DNA of 64,000 bases from Halanaeroarchaeum sp. HSR-CO (GCF_024972755.1 NZ_CP087724.1:1-64000); one strand, 5' to 3'. Positions 1 to 8,975 are shown, numbered from the stretch's first letter. Notes: generated by a model from the sequence alone, not told the origin. Numbers and translations are program-made.

Positions 1-45
1 CTTCTACTCCATAGGCCGTAGCAAACCGCACTATCAACCCTCCCC

Positions 46-78
46 TAGCCCCCAACCCCTCCGTTTCGACTGGAATCA
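46..78 (-). repeat. Origin recognition box (ORB), minus-oriented copy
   Basis: Read on the minus strand the element has the core TTCCAGTCGAAACGGAGGGG followed by TTGGGGG, which is the ORB core plus G-string seen at haloarchaeal origins. It is the inverted partner of the element at 245-273. The winged-helix domain of Orc1/Cdc6 binds such boxes. The G-string points away from the AT-rich centre. Confidence 0.8.
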
Positions 79-94
79 ACAGCTAGCGTGGAGT

Positions 95-205
95 AGATTT
101 TCCTAAGCTAGTAACGTGTCTAGCGTTACTAACAACCGACAACGAAATAATATAGATTAATTGCAGTACGGGTCTGGTTTTTGTGGCCATTACTTAAAAC
201 TATCC
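95..205. other. AT-rich duplex-unwinding stretch of the origin
   Basis: This stretch between the two ORBs is clearly richer in A and T than the surrounding GC-rich sequence, for example around 141-165 and 190-205. It also holds a perfect 7-base inverted repeat, AGTAACG at 110-116 against CGTTACT at 124-130. Position between inverted ORBs makes it the likely DNA unwinding element; that role is inferred. Confidence 0.65.
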
Positions 206-244
206 GTTCTAAGATGCTCTCTCCGGCGGACGGGGCGTCGTGGC

Positions 245-273
245 GTTCCAGTCGAAATCAAGGGGTGGGAGGG
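245..273 (+). repeat. Origin recognition box (ORB), plus-oriented copy
   Basis: The element reads GTTCCAGTCGAAATCAAGGG followed by GTGGGAGGG, an ORB core with its G-string. It is inverted relative to the copy at 46-78. The pair flanks the AT-rich stretch, and the orc1/cdc6 initiator gene follows at 738. Confidence 0.8.
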
Positions 274-737
274 TCCGGCATCTCGACTTGCACTAGCCGA
301 AATCGTGGTAGGGTAACTGCCACCTTCGGCGTTCCCACAGCTGAGAATATCTCTTCACCGGAAATGTCCGCAGCGTCTGGGTCGAGCTCCCGAGGGATAT
401 CCGACACCGGACCGTTCCTCCGAAACACAACGGAGACCGCTTCTATAGCCGGAATCCACGACATTCTTCGTGGCCACCATCTGGTAACAACTGCCTACTT
501 CGTTCGATGGGCGGTATCGAGGTTCCGTCTCTCGGTCGTCTGGAATCCGTTGCAATCGCGGGATCGATCGACCGAATACCCTCCATCGAAACCTATTTGA
601 TGCTCCCCCATCCTGTGCTTCATCTGGATCAACTGGACGTTCCGACGGGTTCCGACCGACGCCAATCTGGCAATCGTGGCTGTCGGGCCCGGTCGTGGAT
701 GGATCGGAGCAACGCCAGGGGGAACATGGGATGACGA

Positions 738-2210
738 ATGTCTGACGAACGAACACCACGCGACCGACGGACTGCCGGCCGTGACTTCGAGGTCGACCTC
801 GATGACGTGCTCGAAGAGGACGACGAAGGGGAGGGACTCTTCGACAATCTCCTCAGCGGGGAACCGATCTTCGAGAACAAGGAGGTACTGCGTCCCTCGT
901 ACACGCCGGACGAGTTACCGCATCGTACAGACCAGATAAACAATATGGCGACGATCCTCGTCGCCGCCCTTCGTGGGGAGACGCCGTCGAACATCCTGAT
1001 CTACGGGAAAACGGGAACGGGAAAGACGGCGAGTGCGAAGTTCGTGAGCCAGGAGCTACAGAAGACCTCTCAGCGCTACGACGTGCCGAGCGAGGTCCAG
1101 TATATCAACTGCGAGGTCACCGACACGCAGTACCGGGTCCTCGCCCAGCTCGCGAACACCTTCATCCAGCAGAATCGTGACTGGATCGACCAGCGTACCG
1201 ACGAACTCGCTGCGTTGCGCGAGCGCGCACGTGACGACCCGACCGCGCTGCTCGAGACGGAGTTCGAGGACCTGCAAGCCGTCCAGGCACGCCTCGATTC
1301 GCTCGAGGCCGATCGCGAGGAGATGGACGACGTGCCCATGACCGGCTGGCCCACGGATCGGGTGTACAGCGAGTTCTTCGACGCCGTCGACTACGTCGAA
1401 CGGGTGGCCGTCATCATGCTCGACGAGATCGACAAACTCGTCGAGAAGAGTGGCGACGATACGCTCTATAACCTCTCCAGGATGAACTCCGAACTGGGCA
1501 ACTCCCGGGTCTCCATCATCGGTATCTCGAACGACCTCAAGTTCACCGACTTCCTGGATCCCCGCGTCAAGTCGAGTCTCGGCGAGGAGGAGATCGTCTT
1601 CCCGCCCTACGACGCGAATCAGTTGCGGGACATCCTCCAGCACCGGTCGGAGGTGGCGTTCAAACCCGACGTCCTCTCCGACGACGTGATTCCGCTCTGT
1701 GCAGCGTTCGCCGCCCAGGAACACGGGGACGCCAGACGGGCACTGGACCTCCTCCGCACGGCCGGTGAACTGGCCGAACGCGACCAGGAGGACCTGGTCA
1801 CCGAGGCGCACGTCCGACGGGCCCAGGACAAGATCGAACTCGATCGCGTGGTCGAGGTGGTACGCACGCTCCCGACGCAGTCGAAACTGGTGTTGTACTC
1901 CATCATGGTCCTCGAAAAGAACGGGGTCCACAGCATCAACACCGGCGAGGTCTACAACATCTACAAACGGCTCTGCGAGGAACTCGACGCCGACGTACTC
2001 ACCCAGCGACGAGTGACCGACCTCATCAGCGAACTCGACATGCTGGGTATCGTCAACGCAGTCGTCGTGAGCAAGGGACGCTACGGCCGGACGAAGGAGA
2101 TCAGCCTCTCGGTTCCCATCGAGGAGACCGAGGCCGTCCTCCGCGCCGACTCTCGCATCGGGGACATCGAGGACATCACGCCCTTCGTCCAGGCCCGCTT
2201 CGATAATTGA
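738..2210 (+). CDS. orc1: Orc1/Cdc6 replication initiator
   Basis: This 490-residue AAA+ ATPase binds origin recognition boxes and starts replication. A Walker A loop GKTGTGKT lies near residues 90-97 and a Walker B segment VIMLDEIDK near 220-228. A charged helical insert lies between them (about 145-205). The last 100 residues fit the winged-helix domain that contacts the ORB. The acidic N-terminus (DLDDVLEEDDEGEG) is typical of halophiles. ATG 738 is chosen because the ATG at 731 hits a stop after four codons. The gene sits immediately beside the ORB pair, so it is the initiator cognate to this origin; autoregulation through the ORBs is plausible but not shown. Confidence 0.96.
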   Translation: MSDERTPRDRRTAGRDFEVDLDDVLEEDDEGEGLFDNLLSGEPIFENKEVLRPSYTPDELPHRTDQINNMATILVAALRGETPSNILIYGKTGTGKTASAKFVSQELQKTSQRYDVPSEVQYINCEVTDTQYRVLAQLANTFIQQNRDWIDQRTDELAALRERARDDPTALLETEFEDLQAVQARLDSLEADREEMDDVPMTGWPTDRVYSEFFDAVDYVERVAVIMLDEIDKLVEKSGDDTLYNLSRMNSELGNSRVSIIGISNDLKFTDFLDPRVKSSLGEEEIVFPPYDANQLRDILQHRSEVAFKPDVLSDDVIPLCAAFAAQEHGDARRALDLLRTAGELAERDQEDLVTEAHVRRAQDKIELDRVVEVVRTLPTQSKLVLYSIMVLEKNGVHSINTGEVYNIYKRLCEELDADVLTQRRVTDLISELDMLGIVNAVVVSKGRYGRTKEISLSVPIEETEAVLRADSRIGDIEDITPFVQARFDN

Positions 2211-2388
2211 TGCACCAGTCGAGCGCGCACAAGCGGAGATCGATTGCCCCATCGATAGCGACCTGTCGTTTCGAGTGGAACGGACGATCGGCCAGTAACG
2301 GACAGTCTCGTGGCCGTTCGAACCGGTCTCGTGGCCGTAATCCGCCAGCCGAACGAATTAATAGTGGCGTCCGCAATTCCCATTGATA

Positions 2389-2769
2389 ATGGTGGCCGGC
2401 CCGCTGAGTGGTGGCGGAGACCTCCCCGACGTCCAGTCCGTCCTCGACGCACTGGACGACAAGGACTGTCGCCGCATCGTCGAGGTGCTCACCGAACCGA
2501 TGACGGCAAAGGAGATATCCGAGGGGTGTGATATGCCGCTCTCGACGACCTACCGAAAACTCGACCTCCTCACCGAGGCGTCGCTGCTCTCCGAACGGAC
2601 CGTCATCCAGTCTGACGGGCACCACACGACCCAGTACGAGATCGCCTTCGAACGGGTCGAGATCGAGCTGGACGACGATCACAACGTGACCGTCGCGATC
2701 CAGCGCCGGCCGGAATCGACCGACGAACGACTCGAAACGCTGTGGGCGGAGGTTCGAAAGGAAACATGA
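2389..2769 (+). CDS. Winged-helix transcriptional regulator
   Basis: The 126-residue protein has an ArsR-like winged helix: VLDALDDKDCRRIVEVL leads into a helix-turn-helix (MTAKEISEGCDMPLSTTYRK) and a wing. The C-terminal half has strands and acidic stretches (EIELDDDHNVTVAI) that may form a sensor or dimer surface. A TATA-like AATTAATA at about 2355-2363 lies some 27 nt before ATG 2389, supporting a leaderless start there rather than TTG 2383. Its stop overlaps the next gene's start (ATGA), so the two are translationally coupled. The target is unknown. Confidence 0.85.
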   Translation: MVAGPLSGGGDLPDVQSVLDALDDKDCRRIVEVLTEPMTAKEISEGCDMPLSTTYRKLDLLTEASLLSERTVIQSDGHHTTQYEIAFERVEIELDDDHNVTVAIQRRPESTDERLETLWAEVRKET

Positions 2770-3041
2770 CGCAACTGACATCGGTCATCGTAGCGCTGAA
2801 AACGACGACGTTCATCCTCGGCGGAGTCATCACGTACTTCGCGTTCAAGGCGTATCGCCGGACCGGGTCGCGGTCGCTCCAACTGCTCGCCGTCGGGTTC
2901 GGCGTGGTCACGCTCGGGTCGATGCTCGCGGGCGTCGTGGATCAGGCCCTGGTCCTCTCCCGGGACATCGCGTTGACCATCGAGAGTGCACTCACGGTCG
3001 TGGGATTCGCGATCATCGTCTACTCGTTGTACGCCGAGTGA
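2766..3041 (+). CDS. Small membrane protein coupled to the HTH gene (DUF7521-like)
   Basis: This 91-residue protein is mostly hydrophobic, with about three membrane segments (roughly residues 5-25, 37-60 and 68-88) and a short basic loop RRTGSRS after the first. It resembles the small haloarchaeal membrane family I know as DUF7521, which commonly follows a winged-helix gene. The start overlaps the stop of the upstream regulator by four bases (ATGA). A membrane signal sensed by the pair is a reasonable guess, but no function is established. Confidence 0.75.
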   Translation: MTQLTSVIVALKTTTFILGGVITYFAFKAYRRTGSRSLQLLAVGFGVVTLGSMLAGVVDQALVLSRDIALTIESALTVVGFAIIVYSLYAE

Positions 3042-3196
3042 CTGAGTGACCACCGCAGGGGGGGGGGGGAGCCAGCCGCCGTCTCGGCTCCCTTCACGAC
3101 CCAATCGCCGCGTTGGAGACTTCACGACCCAATCGCTGTGCGAGTCGGATATCGGTTCTGAGGACGGTGTCTTTCTGCGGACGTCGTCTCGGTCGG
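3042..3196. repeat. Intergenic stretch with a 12-G tract and a 17-base direct repeat
   Basis: Between two convergent genes there is a run of 12 G residues (3058-3069). It is followed by two copies of CTTCACGACCCAATCGC at 3092-3108 and 3120-3136, 28 bases apart. No gene is seen. The repeat may be a slippage product or a regulatory/termination site. Confidence 0.6.
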
Positions 3197-4036
3197 TTAC
3201 GCCGTAGCGGCAGGTGGTCCATACGCGGCCGGGAGGTACCCTGAACTGACCTCGGAGAAGGTCAACCTGATCCAGCCCAGCCACGGGACTCGAACCTCTG
3301 CGGACCCGGCGATCCACTCGGGCTTGACCGGGCCGCTGATGCCTCGCGTCTGGTCGTAGTAATCGTTCGTCAGTTCGTTGTCGCCCTTGGTGATGAACCC
3401 CGCGTGCGGGGCGGGGCAGTTTGGCACCGACTCACAATCGTCGTCGGAGACGTACGCTGGGTCGGCCGTTCCCACCCAGTTCTCCCCCTCGTCGACCCAG
3501 AAGTGCGCTCTGTGGATGACTGGTTTCCGGTTCGGATCGCCATCGGGATGGTAGATGATGACGTCGCCATACGATCCAAGCGATCGATAGTCGTGCTCGA
3601 CGCCGTCCTGGTACGTCACGACCCCCGTCTCACCGGTCGCGGCGTCCGGCGGGAGGCGCTGTTCGTCCATCACGAACACCAGATCGCCCTTCTGCAGGTG
3701 TGGTTCCATGCTCCCGCTCTCGACGGCGACCATCGGCGGCCACACCCCACTGACGGCGAACAGCAACAGGCCGATGGCCATCACAGCCAGGACGCTCGTG
3801 AGTATCTCGCGGGATACCACCACGAACCCGTTGTCCGATGACCGAACCCACCGCAACGCTTCGATCGGTCCCGCTCGGGGATCCGGCTCGTCGCCAGTTA
3901 CCGAGTCGAGTCGCCCGGCGTCGCCGCTCCTGACCGTGGGTGGTTCGCGGTCGCCGTCGATGGCGGGCGGGGAACGGGGTGGATCGGGCGTCTCCGAACC
4001 GGCCGTCTCCTCGCGATCCGACGGATCGTCGCCCAT
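3197..4036 (-). CDS. sec11: Signal peptidase I (archaeal Sec11 type)
   Basis: The 279-residue membrane-bound peptidase removes signal peptides from Sec-exported proteins. After an acidic, Pro-rich N-terminal tail (about 75 residues) comes one membrane segment (ILTSVLAVMAIGLLLFAV). The catalytic serine follows in VESGSMEPHLQKGDLVF, then the histidine that replaces lysine in archaeal enzymes (KPVIHRAHF), then an aspartate box GFITKGDNELTNDYYDQ. ATG 4036 is chosen because the longer frame upstream shows no conserved sequence and would overlap the divergent polD1 promoter. From memory, this orc1-sec11-polD1 order recurs at the main origin of Haloferax. Confidence 0.93.
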   Translation of the reverse strand: MGDDPSDREETAGSETPDPPRSPPAIDGDREPPTVRSGDAGRLDSVTGDEPDPRAGPIEALRWVRSSDNGFVVVSREILTSVLAVMAIGLLLFAVSGVWPPMVAVESGSMEPHLQKGDLVFVMDEQRLPPDAATGETGVVTYQDGVEHDYRSLGSYGDVIIYHPDGDPNRKPVIHRAHFWVDEGENWVGTADPAYVSDDDCESVPNCPAPHAGFITKGDNELTNDYYDQTRGISGPVKPEWIAGSAEVRVPWLGWIRLTFSEVSSGYLPAAYGPPAATA

Positions 4037-4126
4037 GGACGCCCATTCGCCCGATTGGTGTTTCAATGTTCTGATGCCTGCGGCCCGTTCGCTACGCTTT
4101 TGGGACTGACCGTCCTGCACTGGAAC

Positions 4127-5737
4127 GTGCCGCGCCCGTCGCACGTCCGCGTGGTCAGACGACTGACCAGCAACGGCTACAACGCCGACCGCGAGGCCGT
4201 CACGGTGCTCGCGAACGCAGCCGACCCACTCGCTGCGGTCGATGCCGCGATCGACGGCGTGGACGACGAGGCGCTGACGATCACCAAATCCGATGCCGAG
4301 ACCGCCGTCTCGCGGGCGAGAGCGGCGACGTCGACGTCCCACGGGTCGACCGATTCGAGCGGGGGAACTGTCGATCGTCCGGAGGCCGGTCGATCCACAT
4401 CGGCCTCCGGCAATGGCGGCCAGAACACCACCGGTTCGGATGGAACGAAGATAGTAGAACAATCAATGCAAGCAGGAAGGTCTCCAACTGAAACGAAGGG
4501 GGTGACAGCGGAACGTACAGGAACGGCGGATCGGGCCCCGATCGACATCGCGAAGGACATCACCGGGGAGAGCACCGGTACGGGAACCTACGAGGACTTC
4601 GTGACGGTCTTCCGCGACCGGTACGACCGGCTGGCGAGGCAACTCCGTTCCCGGGTCAATCACCGGCCCACCGACGCGCTCGAGAAGATGGCTGGCGGCA
4701 GCGAGGCCGGCATCGTCGGAATGGTCAACGACATCCGGTCGACGGCCAGCGGTCACTGGCTGGTGGAACTCGAGGACACGAACGGGACATTCCCCGTGCT
4801 GGTGATGAAGGACCGGGCCATCGCGGACGACGTTCAGGCGTTGCTCCACGACGAGGTCATCGGCGTCGAGGGCACGCTCTCGGACGACGGCGGGATCCTC
4901 TTCGTCGATTCGATCCACTTCCCGGACGTTCCCCGAACCTATCGGCCATCCACGGCCGATAGACCGGTCGAGGCGGCGCTCATCTCCGACGTGCACGTCG
5001 GCAGCCAGGAGTTCATGGCCGAGGAGTGGTCGGCGTTCGCGGACTGGCTTCACACACCCGACGCCGAACGGGTCGAATACCTGCTCATCGCCGGCGACAT
5101 GGTGGAAGGTGTCGGCGTCTACCCGGACCAGGACGAGGAACTCGACATCGTCGACATCTTCGACCAGTACGAGCGGTTCGCGGAGTACTTAAAGGAGGTT
5201 CCGGGGGACATGGACATCGTGATGATCCCCGGGAATCACGACGCGGTACGACTGGCCGAGCCCCAACCCGGCTTCGACGAGGAACTCCGGGACATAATGG
5301 GCGTTCACGACGCCCGGATCACGGGGAACCCGTCGGTGGTGACCATCGAGGGCGTCTCCGTCCTCATGTACCACGGTGTCTCCATCGACGAACTCGTCGC
5401 CGAACTGCCGGACGAACTGGCGACCTACGAGGACCCGCAGAACGCGATGGCCCAGCTCCTGCGGAAACGCCACCTCGCACCGCCCTTCGGCGGGCACATG
5501 CGCATCTCGCCCGAGGCGTCGGACTATCTGGTCATCGACGACGTCCCGGACATCTTTCACACGGGCCACGTCCACAAGCTCGGCGTCGGACAGTACCACA
5601 ACGTCCGACTGGTCAACTCGGGGTGCTGGCAGGCACAGACGGAGTTCCAGAAGAGCGTCAACATCGTCCCGGATACCGCGACCGCACCGATCGTCGACCT
5701 CCAGACTCTCGAGGTCACCGTGCGTAAATTCACCTGA
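4127..5737 (+). CDS. polD1: DNA polymerase D small subunit (DP1)
   Basis: This is the proofreading 3'-5' exonuclease subunit of the archaeal replicative polymerase D, partner of DP2 encoded elsewhere. The order is a small N-terminal domain (RRLTSNGYNADREAV), a low-complexity Ser/Thr/Gly linker (about 70-140), an OB-fold and a calcineurin-like phosphoesterase core. Metal-binding motifs are visible: ISDVHVGS, IAGDMVEG, IPGNHDAVR, YHGVSID and TGHVHKLG. GTG 4127 gives 536 residues starting PRPSHVRVV, matching the family N-terminus; the extra upstream frame to 4055 looks non-coding. It is divergent from sec11 and close to orc1, so replication genes cluster at the origin. Confidence 0.94.
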   Translation: MPRPSHVRVVRRLTSNGYNADREAVTVLANAADPLAAVDAAIDGVDDEALTITKSDAETAVSRARAATSTSHGSTDSSGGTVDRPEAGRSTSASGNGGQNTTGSDGTKIVEQSMQAGRSPTETKGVTAERTGTADRAPIDIAKDITGESTGTGTYEDFVTVFRDRYDRLARQLRSRVNHRPTDALEKMAGGSEAGIVGMVNDIRSTASGHWLVELEDTNGTFPVLVMKDRAIADDVQALLHDEVIGVEGTLSDDGGILFVDSIHFPDVPRTYRPSTADRPVEAALISDVHVGSQEFMAEEWSAFADWLHTPDAERVEYLLIAGDMVEGVGVYPDQDEELDIVDIFDQYERFAEYLKEVPGDMDIVMIPGNHDAVRLAEPQPGFDEELRDIMGVHDARITGNPSVVTIEGVSVLMYHGVSIDELVAELPDELATYEDPQNAMAQLLRKRHLAPPFGGHMRISPEASDYLVIDDVPDIFHTGHVHKLGVGQYHNVRLVNSGCWQAQTEFQKSVNIVPDTATAPIVDLQTLEVTVRKFT

Positions 5738-5746
5738 GCGCTCGAC

Positions 5747-6190
5747 TCACTCGTCGTTGTAGCGGTATCGGTGCGACGGTCTCCCGTCGAAGAGGGGGCC
5801 CTTTCCGACCCGTTCGAAACCCGCTTCCGTCACGACCGATTCGAGTTGCTCGTCGTGTTCCGGCACCACGATCTCGACCGGCATGTCCGCAGCATCGGCC
5901 AACCGCCGCGGTTCGTCGAGGAGCGCGTCGACCACTGGTGGTTCGCCGACCAACGTGCTCAGATGGATGGTCTCGCTCCACGTGTCGTAGGAGACGAACC
6001 CGAGGAGGTTCTCGGTGTCCTCCTCACTGTCGGTTACGTCCCCGGTACCGTCCGCTTCGACCCCCTCGTCGGTTTCGGCCACCGCCACGAGGACCGTCCG
6101 TTCGTGGACGAGCCGTTCGGCGTCGAGGTCCGCGTCGACTAGCGCGGCGAGTGCGTCGACGTCGTCGTCGGTCGCCTCTCGGATGTTCAT
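5747..6190 (-). CDS. GNAT-family acetyltransferase-like protein
   Basis: The 147-residue protein begins MNIREATDDDVDALAALVDADLDAERL, a typical GNAT opening. It ends EAGFERVGKGPLFDGRPSHRYRY, resembling the C-terminal region of the fold. The central acetyl-CoA loop (normally Q/RxxGxG/A) is not evident, so catalysis is uncertain. A longer frame begins at 6259, but its codons have AT-rich third positions while those after 6190 are GC-rich, so ATG 6190 is preferred. It converges on polD1 with a 9-base gap. Confidence 0.65.
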   Translation of the reverse strand: MNIREATDDDVDALAALVDADLDAERLVHERTVLVAVAETDEGVEADGTGDVTDSEEDTENLLGFVSYDTWSETIHLSTLVGEPPVVDALLDEPRRLADAADMPVEIVVPEHDEQLESVVTEAGFERVGKGPLFDGRPSHRYRYNDE

Positions 6191-6334
6191 ATCGCCGAGT
6201 GGAGGGGGTGGTCGGTAATCCTTTGCATTCGACGGACGAGGTCCGGGAAATTTGCTCATAATAGACACCGTTATCTGCGACCCCGCAATACCGATGCCTA
6301 TGCAAGTATTTCGCACGCACTGGGTGAGATCTCG

Positions 6335-7519
6335 ATGCGCGTAGTGGCGAAGTTCGGCGGAACGAGTCTCGGATCCGGAGACCGGATCGAGCGGGCGGCC
6401 GACTCCATCGCGAAGGCGGTCTCGGAGGGCAACGAGATCGCGGTCGTGGCCAGCGCGATGGGCAATACGACCGACGAACTGCTCGACAACATCACCTTCG
6501 AGGCCGACGAACAGGATCGGGCCGAGATCGTCAGTATGGGCGAGCGAACCAGTGTTCGTCTGCTCAAGGCAGCGCTCACTGCTCGCGGCATCAACGCTGT
6601 GTTTCTCGAACCCGGTGATCCCGACTGGCCGGTCGTGGCGAACGATCGCGGTGAGGTGGACGTCGAGGAGAGCGAACGGCGCGCCAGGGAACTCGCCGAG
6701 AAACTCGACGACACCGTCCCGGTCATCACCGGTTTCCTGGCGGAGGACCACGAGGGCAAGATTACGACCCTGGGACGGGGCGGAAGCGACACGACCGCCG
6801 TGATGCTCGGCCGCTACATGAGCGCGGACGAAGTCGTCATCGTGACCGACGTCGAGGGCGTGATGACTGGCGATCCGAACGTGGTCGAGGGCGCCAGGAA
6901 CGTCGGCGAGATCACCGTCGACGAGTTACGAAACCTCTCCTTCCGCGGTGCGGAGGTCGTGGCACCCAGCGCGCTCTCCTACAAGGACGAGGACCTCGAC
7001 GTCCGGGTCATCCACTACCAGCACGGCGACCTGCTCGCCGGTGGGACGAACATCGAGGGACAGTTCGAGTACATGGTGGACATGCGCGAGGAGCCGCTTT
7101 CCTGTCTGACCGTCGCCGGTCGGGCCATCCGGAACCAGCCGGGGATCCTCGCCAAACTCTCGACCGCGCTCTACGAATCCGAGATCAACGTCGACGCCGT
7201 CGCGAGCGGGATGGACTCGGTCACGTACTACGTCGACAACGAGCGGGCCGAGGACGCCGAGACCATCCTCCACGACCAGATCATCGGCGACCAGACGCTC
7301 TCGTCGGTCACGGTCATCGACGACATCGCCGTCATCCGGGTGCTCGGGGCGGAACTGCCGAACCAGCCCGGAATCATGCGCGAGATCGTCGACCCCATCG
7401 CCGACGCACACATCAACGTGGTCGACATCATCACCTCGGCGACGTCGGTCGCCGTCTTCGTCGACTGGTCGGACCGCGAGGAGACCCTGGAGATCATCCA
7501 GGAGCACTTCGAGGGCTAA
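6335..7519 (+). CDS. lysC: Aspartate kinase
   Basis: The enzyme phosphorylates aspartate, the first step toward lysine, threonine and methionine. The N-terminal kinase domain shows VAKFGGTSLGSGDRI (residues 4-18), the active-site segment FLEPGDPDWP and the nucleotide-binding GRGGSDTTAVMLGRY near 148-162. Two C-terminal ACT domains (about 265-394) should bind the feedback inhibitor. The 394-residue length is normal for a monofunctional enzyme. It precedes tryptophanase by about 100 bases. Confidence 0.95.
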   Translation: MRVVAKFGGTSLGSGDRIERAADSIAKAVSEGNEIAVVASAMGNTTDELLDNITFEADEQDRAEIVSMGERTSVRLLKAALTARGINAVFLEPGDPDWPVVANDRGEVDVEESERRARELAEKLDDTVPVITGFLAEDHEGKITTLGRGGSDTTAVMLGRYMSADEVVIVTDVEGVMTGDPNVVEGARNVGEITVDELRNLSFRGAEVVAPSALSYKDEDLDVRVIHYQHGDLLAGGTNIEGQFEYMVDMREEPLSCLTVAGRAIRNQPGILAKLSTALYESEINVDAVASGMDSVTYYVDNERAEDAETILHDQIIGDQTLSSVTVIDDIAVIRVLGAELPNQPGIMREIVDPIADAHINVVDIITSATSVAVFVDWSDREETLEIIQEHFEG

Positions 7520-7620
7520 GCCCCGCGGTGTACACGTTCGAACACCGCAGGCCAGGGTCGCACCGTCCAGTACAGCGTTCCTCGACAGTCGTTTTCACGC
7601 TAGCACCCCTGGTACCGACC

Positions 7621-8961
7621 ATGCATTTCACGTCGAAGATGGCGGGCACCGCGACCGTTCCGCCACGTGACGAACGCGAGACACGTCTCCGCGAGGCCGG
7701 CTACAACCTGTTCAATATCCCCTCCGAGGCCGTGGCCGTCGACCTGCTCACCGACTCCGGGACGGGAACCATGAGCGACGACCAGTGGGCGGCGATGGTT
7801 CGCGGCGACGAGGCCTACGCCGGAAGCGAGAGTTTCGCGAACCTCGAGGCGGCGGTCCGGGAGGTCATGGGCATCGAACACGTCGTCCCCGCCCACCAGG
7901 GGCGCGGCGCGGAGAACGTCCTCTACGGGGCGCTCGTCGAGGAGGGAGACGTCGTTTTGAACAACACCCACTTCGACACCACGCGTGCCCACGTGGTGGA
8001 GAACGGCGGTCGGCCGATCGACTGCCCGGTCGACGGGGCGCTCGACCCCGCATCGACAGGTGACTTCCTCGGGAACTTCGACGTCGAATGCGGTAGGGCG
8101 GCCGTCGAGGAGATGGGCGAAGACCGCGTGCCCGCTGTCGTCGTCACCATCACCAACAACTCCGCGGCCGGGCAACCAGTGAGCGTCGAAAATCTCCGGG
8201 AGGTGCGCGGGTTCGCCGACGAGATAGACGCCACGATGGTCGTCGATGCCTGCCGGTTCGCCGAGAACGCCCACTTCGTCCAGCGTCGAGAGCCCGCGTT
8301 CGCCGGCACCTCGGTCGCCGACATCGCCCGCGAACAGCTATCGTACGCGGACGCGGTCGTCATGAGCGGGAAAAAAGACGGCCTCGTCAACATCGGCGGC
8401 TTCGTCGGTCTCCGAGACGAATCACTCCTCGATGCGGTCGAACAGCGCGCCATCCTCTACGAGGGCTTTCTCACCTACGGTGGGATGGCCGGTCGCGACC
8501 TCGAGGCCTTCGCCGTCGGCCTACGCGAGGCCGTCCAGGAGTCCTACCTCGAGTCGCGGGTGGATCAGGTGCGCGAACTCGCCGATCTGATCGAGGCGGC
8601 CGGCCTCCCGGTCTACCGGCCCGTCGGTGGTCACGCGGTCTACGTCGACGCCGGTAGCGCCTACGCTCACGTTCCGGACGACAGGTTCCCCGGTCAGGCG
8701 CTGGCCGTCGACCTGTACCGGGAGGGCGCCGTCAGAGGCGTCGAACTCGGGAGTTTCGCCTTCCCCGATACGGACCGCCCGGAGTTCGTTCGGCTGGCCG
8801 TCCCGCGGCGAACCTACCACCGCGAACACCTGGAACACGTCGGCGAGACCGCCGCCGCGGTCGCCGAACGCGCCGATCGGGCGGTCGGCTACGATATCGT
8901 GGCGGAGCCGCCGATGGAAGAACTCAGACACTTCTCGGCCCGACTCGAACCCGCAGACTGA
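7621..8961 (+). CDS. tnaA: Tryptophanase / beta-eliminating lyase (PLP-dependent)
   Basis: The 446-residue protein belongs to the tryptophanase/tyrosine phenol-lyase family, which splits tryptophan to indole, pyruvate and ammonia. The PLP lysine lies in MSGKKDGLVNIGGF near residue 252, with the pocket aspartate in MVVDACRFAENA. An N-terminal LFNIPSEAVAVDLLTDSGTG is characteristic. Start ATG 7621 is chosen because the earlier frame from 7528 has a poorly coding N-terminus. Tyrosine phenol-lyase cannot be excluded without residue-level comparison. It follows lysC in the same direction. Confidence 0.9.
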   Translation: MHFTSKMAGTATVPPRDERETRLREAGYNLFNIPSEAVAVDLLTDSGTGTMSDDQWAAMVRGDEAYAGSESFANLEAAVREVMGIEHVVPAHQGRGAENVLYGALVEEGDVVLNNTHFDTTRAHVVENGGRPIDCPVDGALDPASTGDFLGNFDVECGRAAVEEMGEDRVPAVVVTITNNSAAGQPVSVENLREVRGFADEIDATMVVDACRFAENAHFVQRREPAFAGTSVADIAREQLSYADAVVMSGKKDGLVNIGGFVGLRDESLLDAVEQRAILYEGFLTYGGMAGRDLEAFAVGLREAVQESYLESRVDQVRELADLIEAAGLPVYRPVGGHAVYVDAGSAYAHVPDDRFPGQALAVDLYREGAVRGVELGSFAFPDTDRPEFVRLAVPRRTYHREHLEHVGETAAAVAERADRAVGYDIVAEPPMEELRHFSARLEPAD

Positions 8962-8975
8962 CTACCGACGCGGTC

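Larger units (their letters stand above)
1..737. other. oriC: Chromosomal replication origin region (oriC) upstream of orc1/cdc6
   Basis: No convincing gene lies in this 737-base stretch. It holds two copies of an origin recognition box in opposite orientation, sharing the core TTCCAGTCGAAA followed by a run rich in G, about 165 bases apart. Between them is an AT-rich stretch (about 95-205) with an inverted repeat. The initiator gene orc1/cdc6 starts just downstream at 738. This arrangement is the known haloarchaeal oriC1 plan. Three overlapping open frames here (about 181-759) have no recognisable domain and are treated as chance. The origin may extend left of the window. Confidence 0.82.

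Noticed and set aside
181-759. Open frames in the origin region on both strands (139, 68, 134 and 75 codons)
   Set aside because: They overlap ORBs and the AT-rich core, have no family resemblance and Ser/Arg-rich content typical of chance frames.
1056-2252. Long minus-strand frame of 398 codons opposite orc1
   Set aside because: It is the antisense shadow of a strongly conserved gene; GC-rich DNA commonly leaves such frames open.
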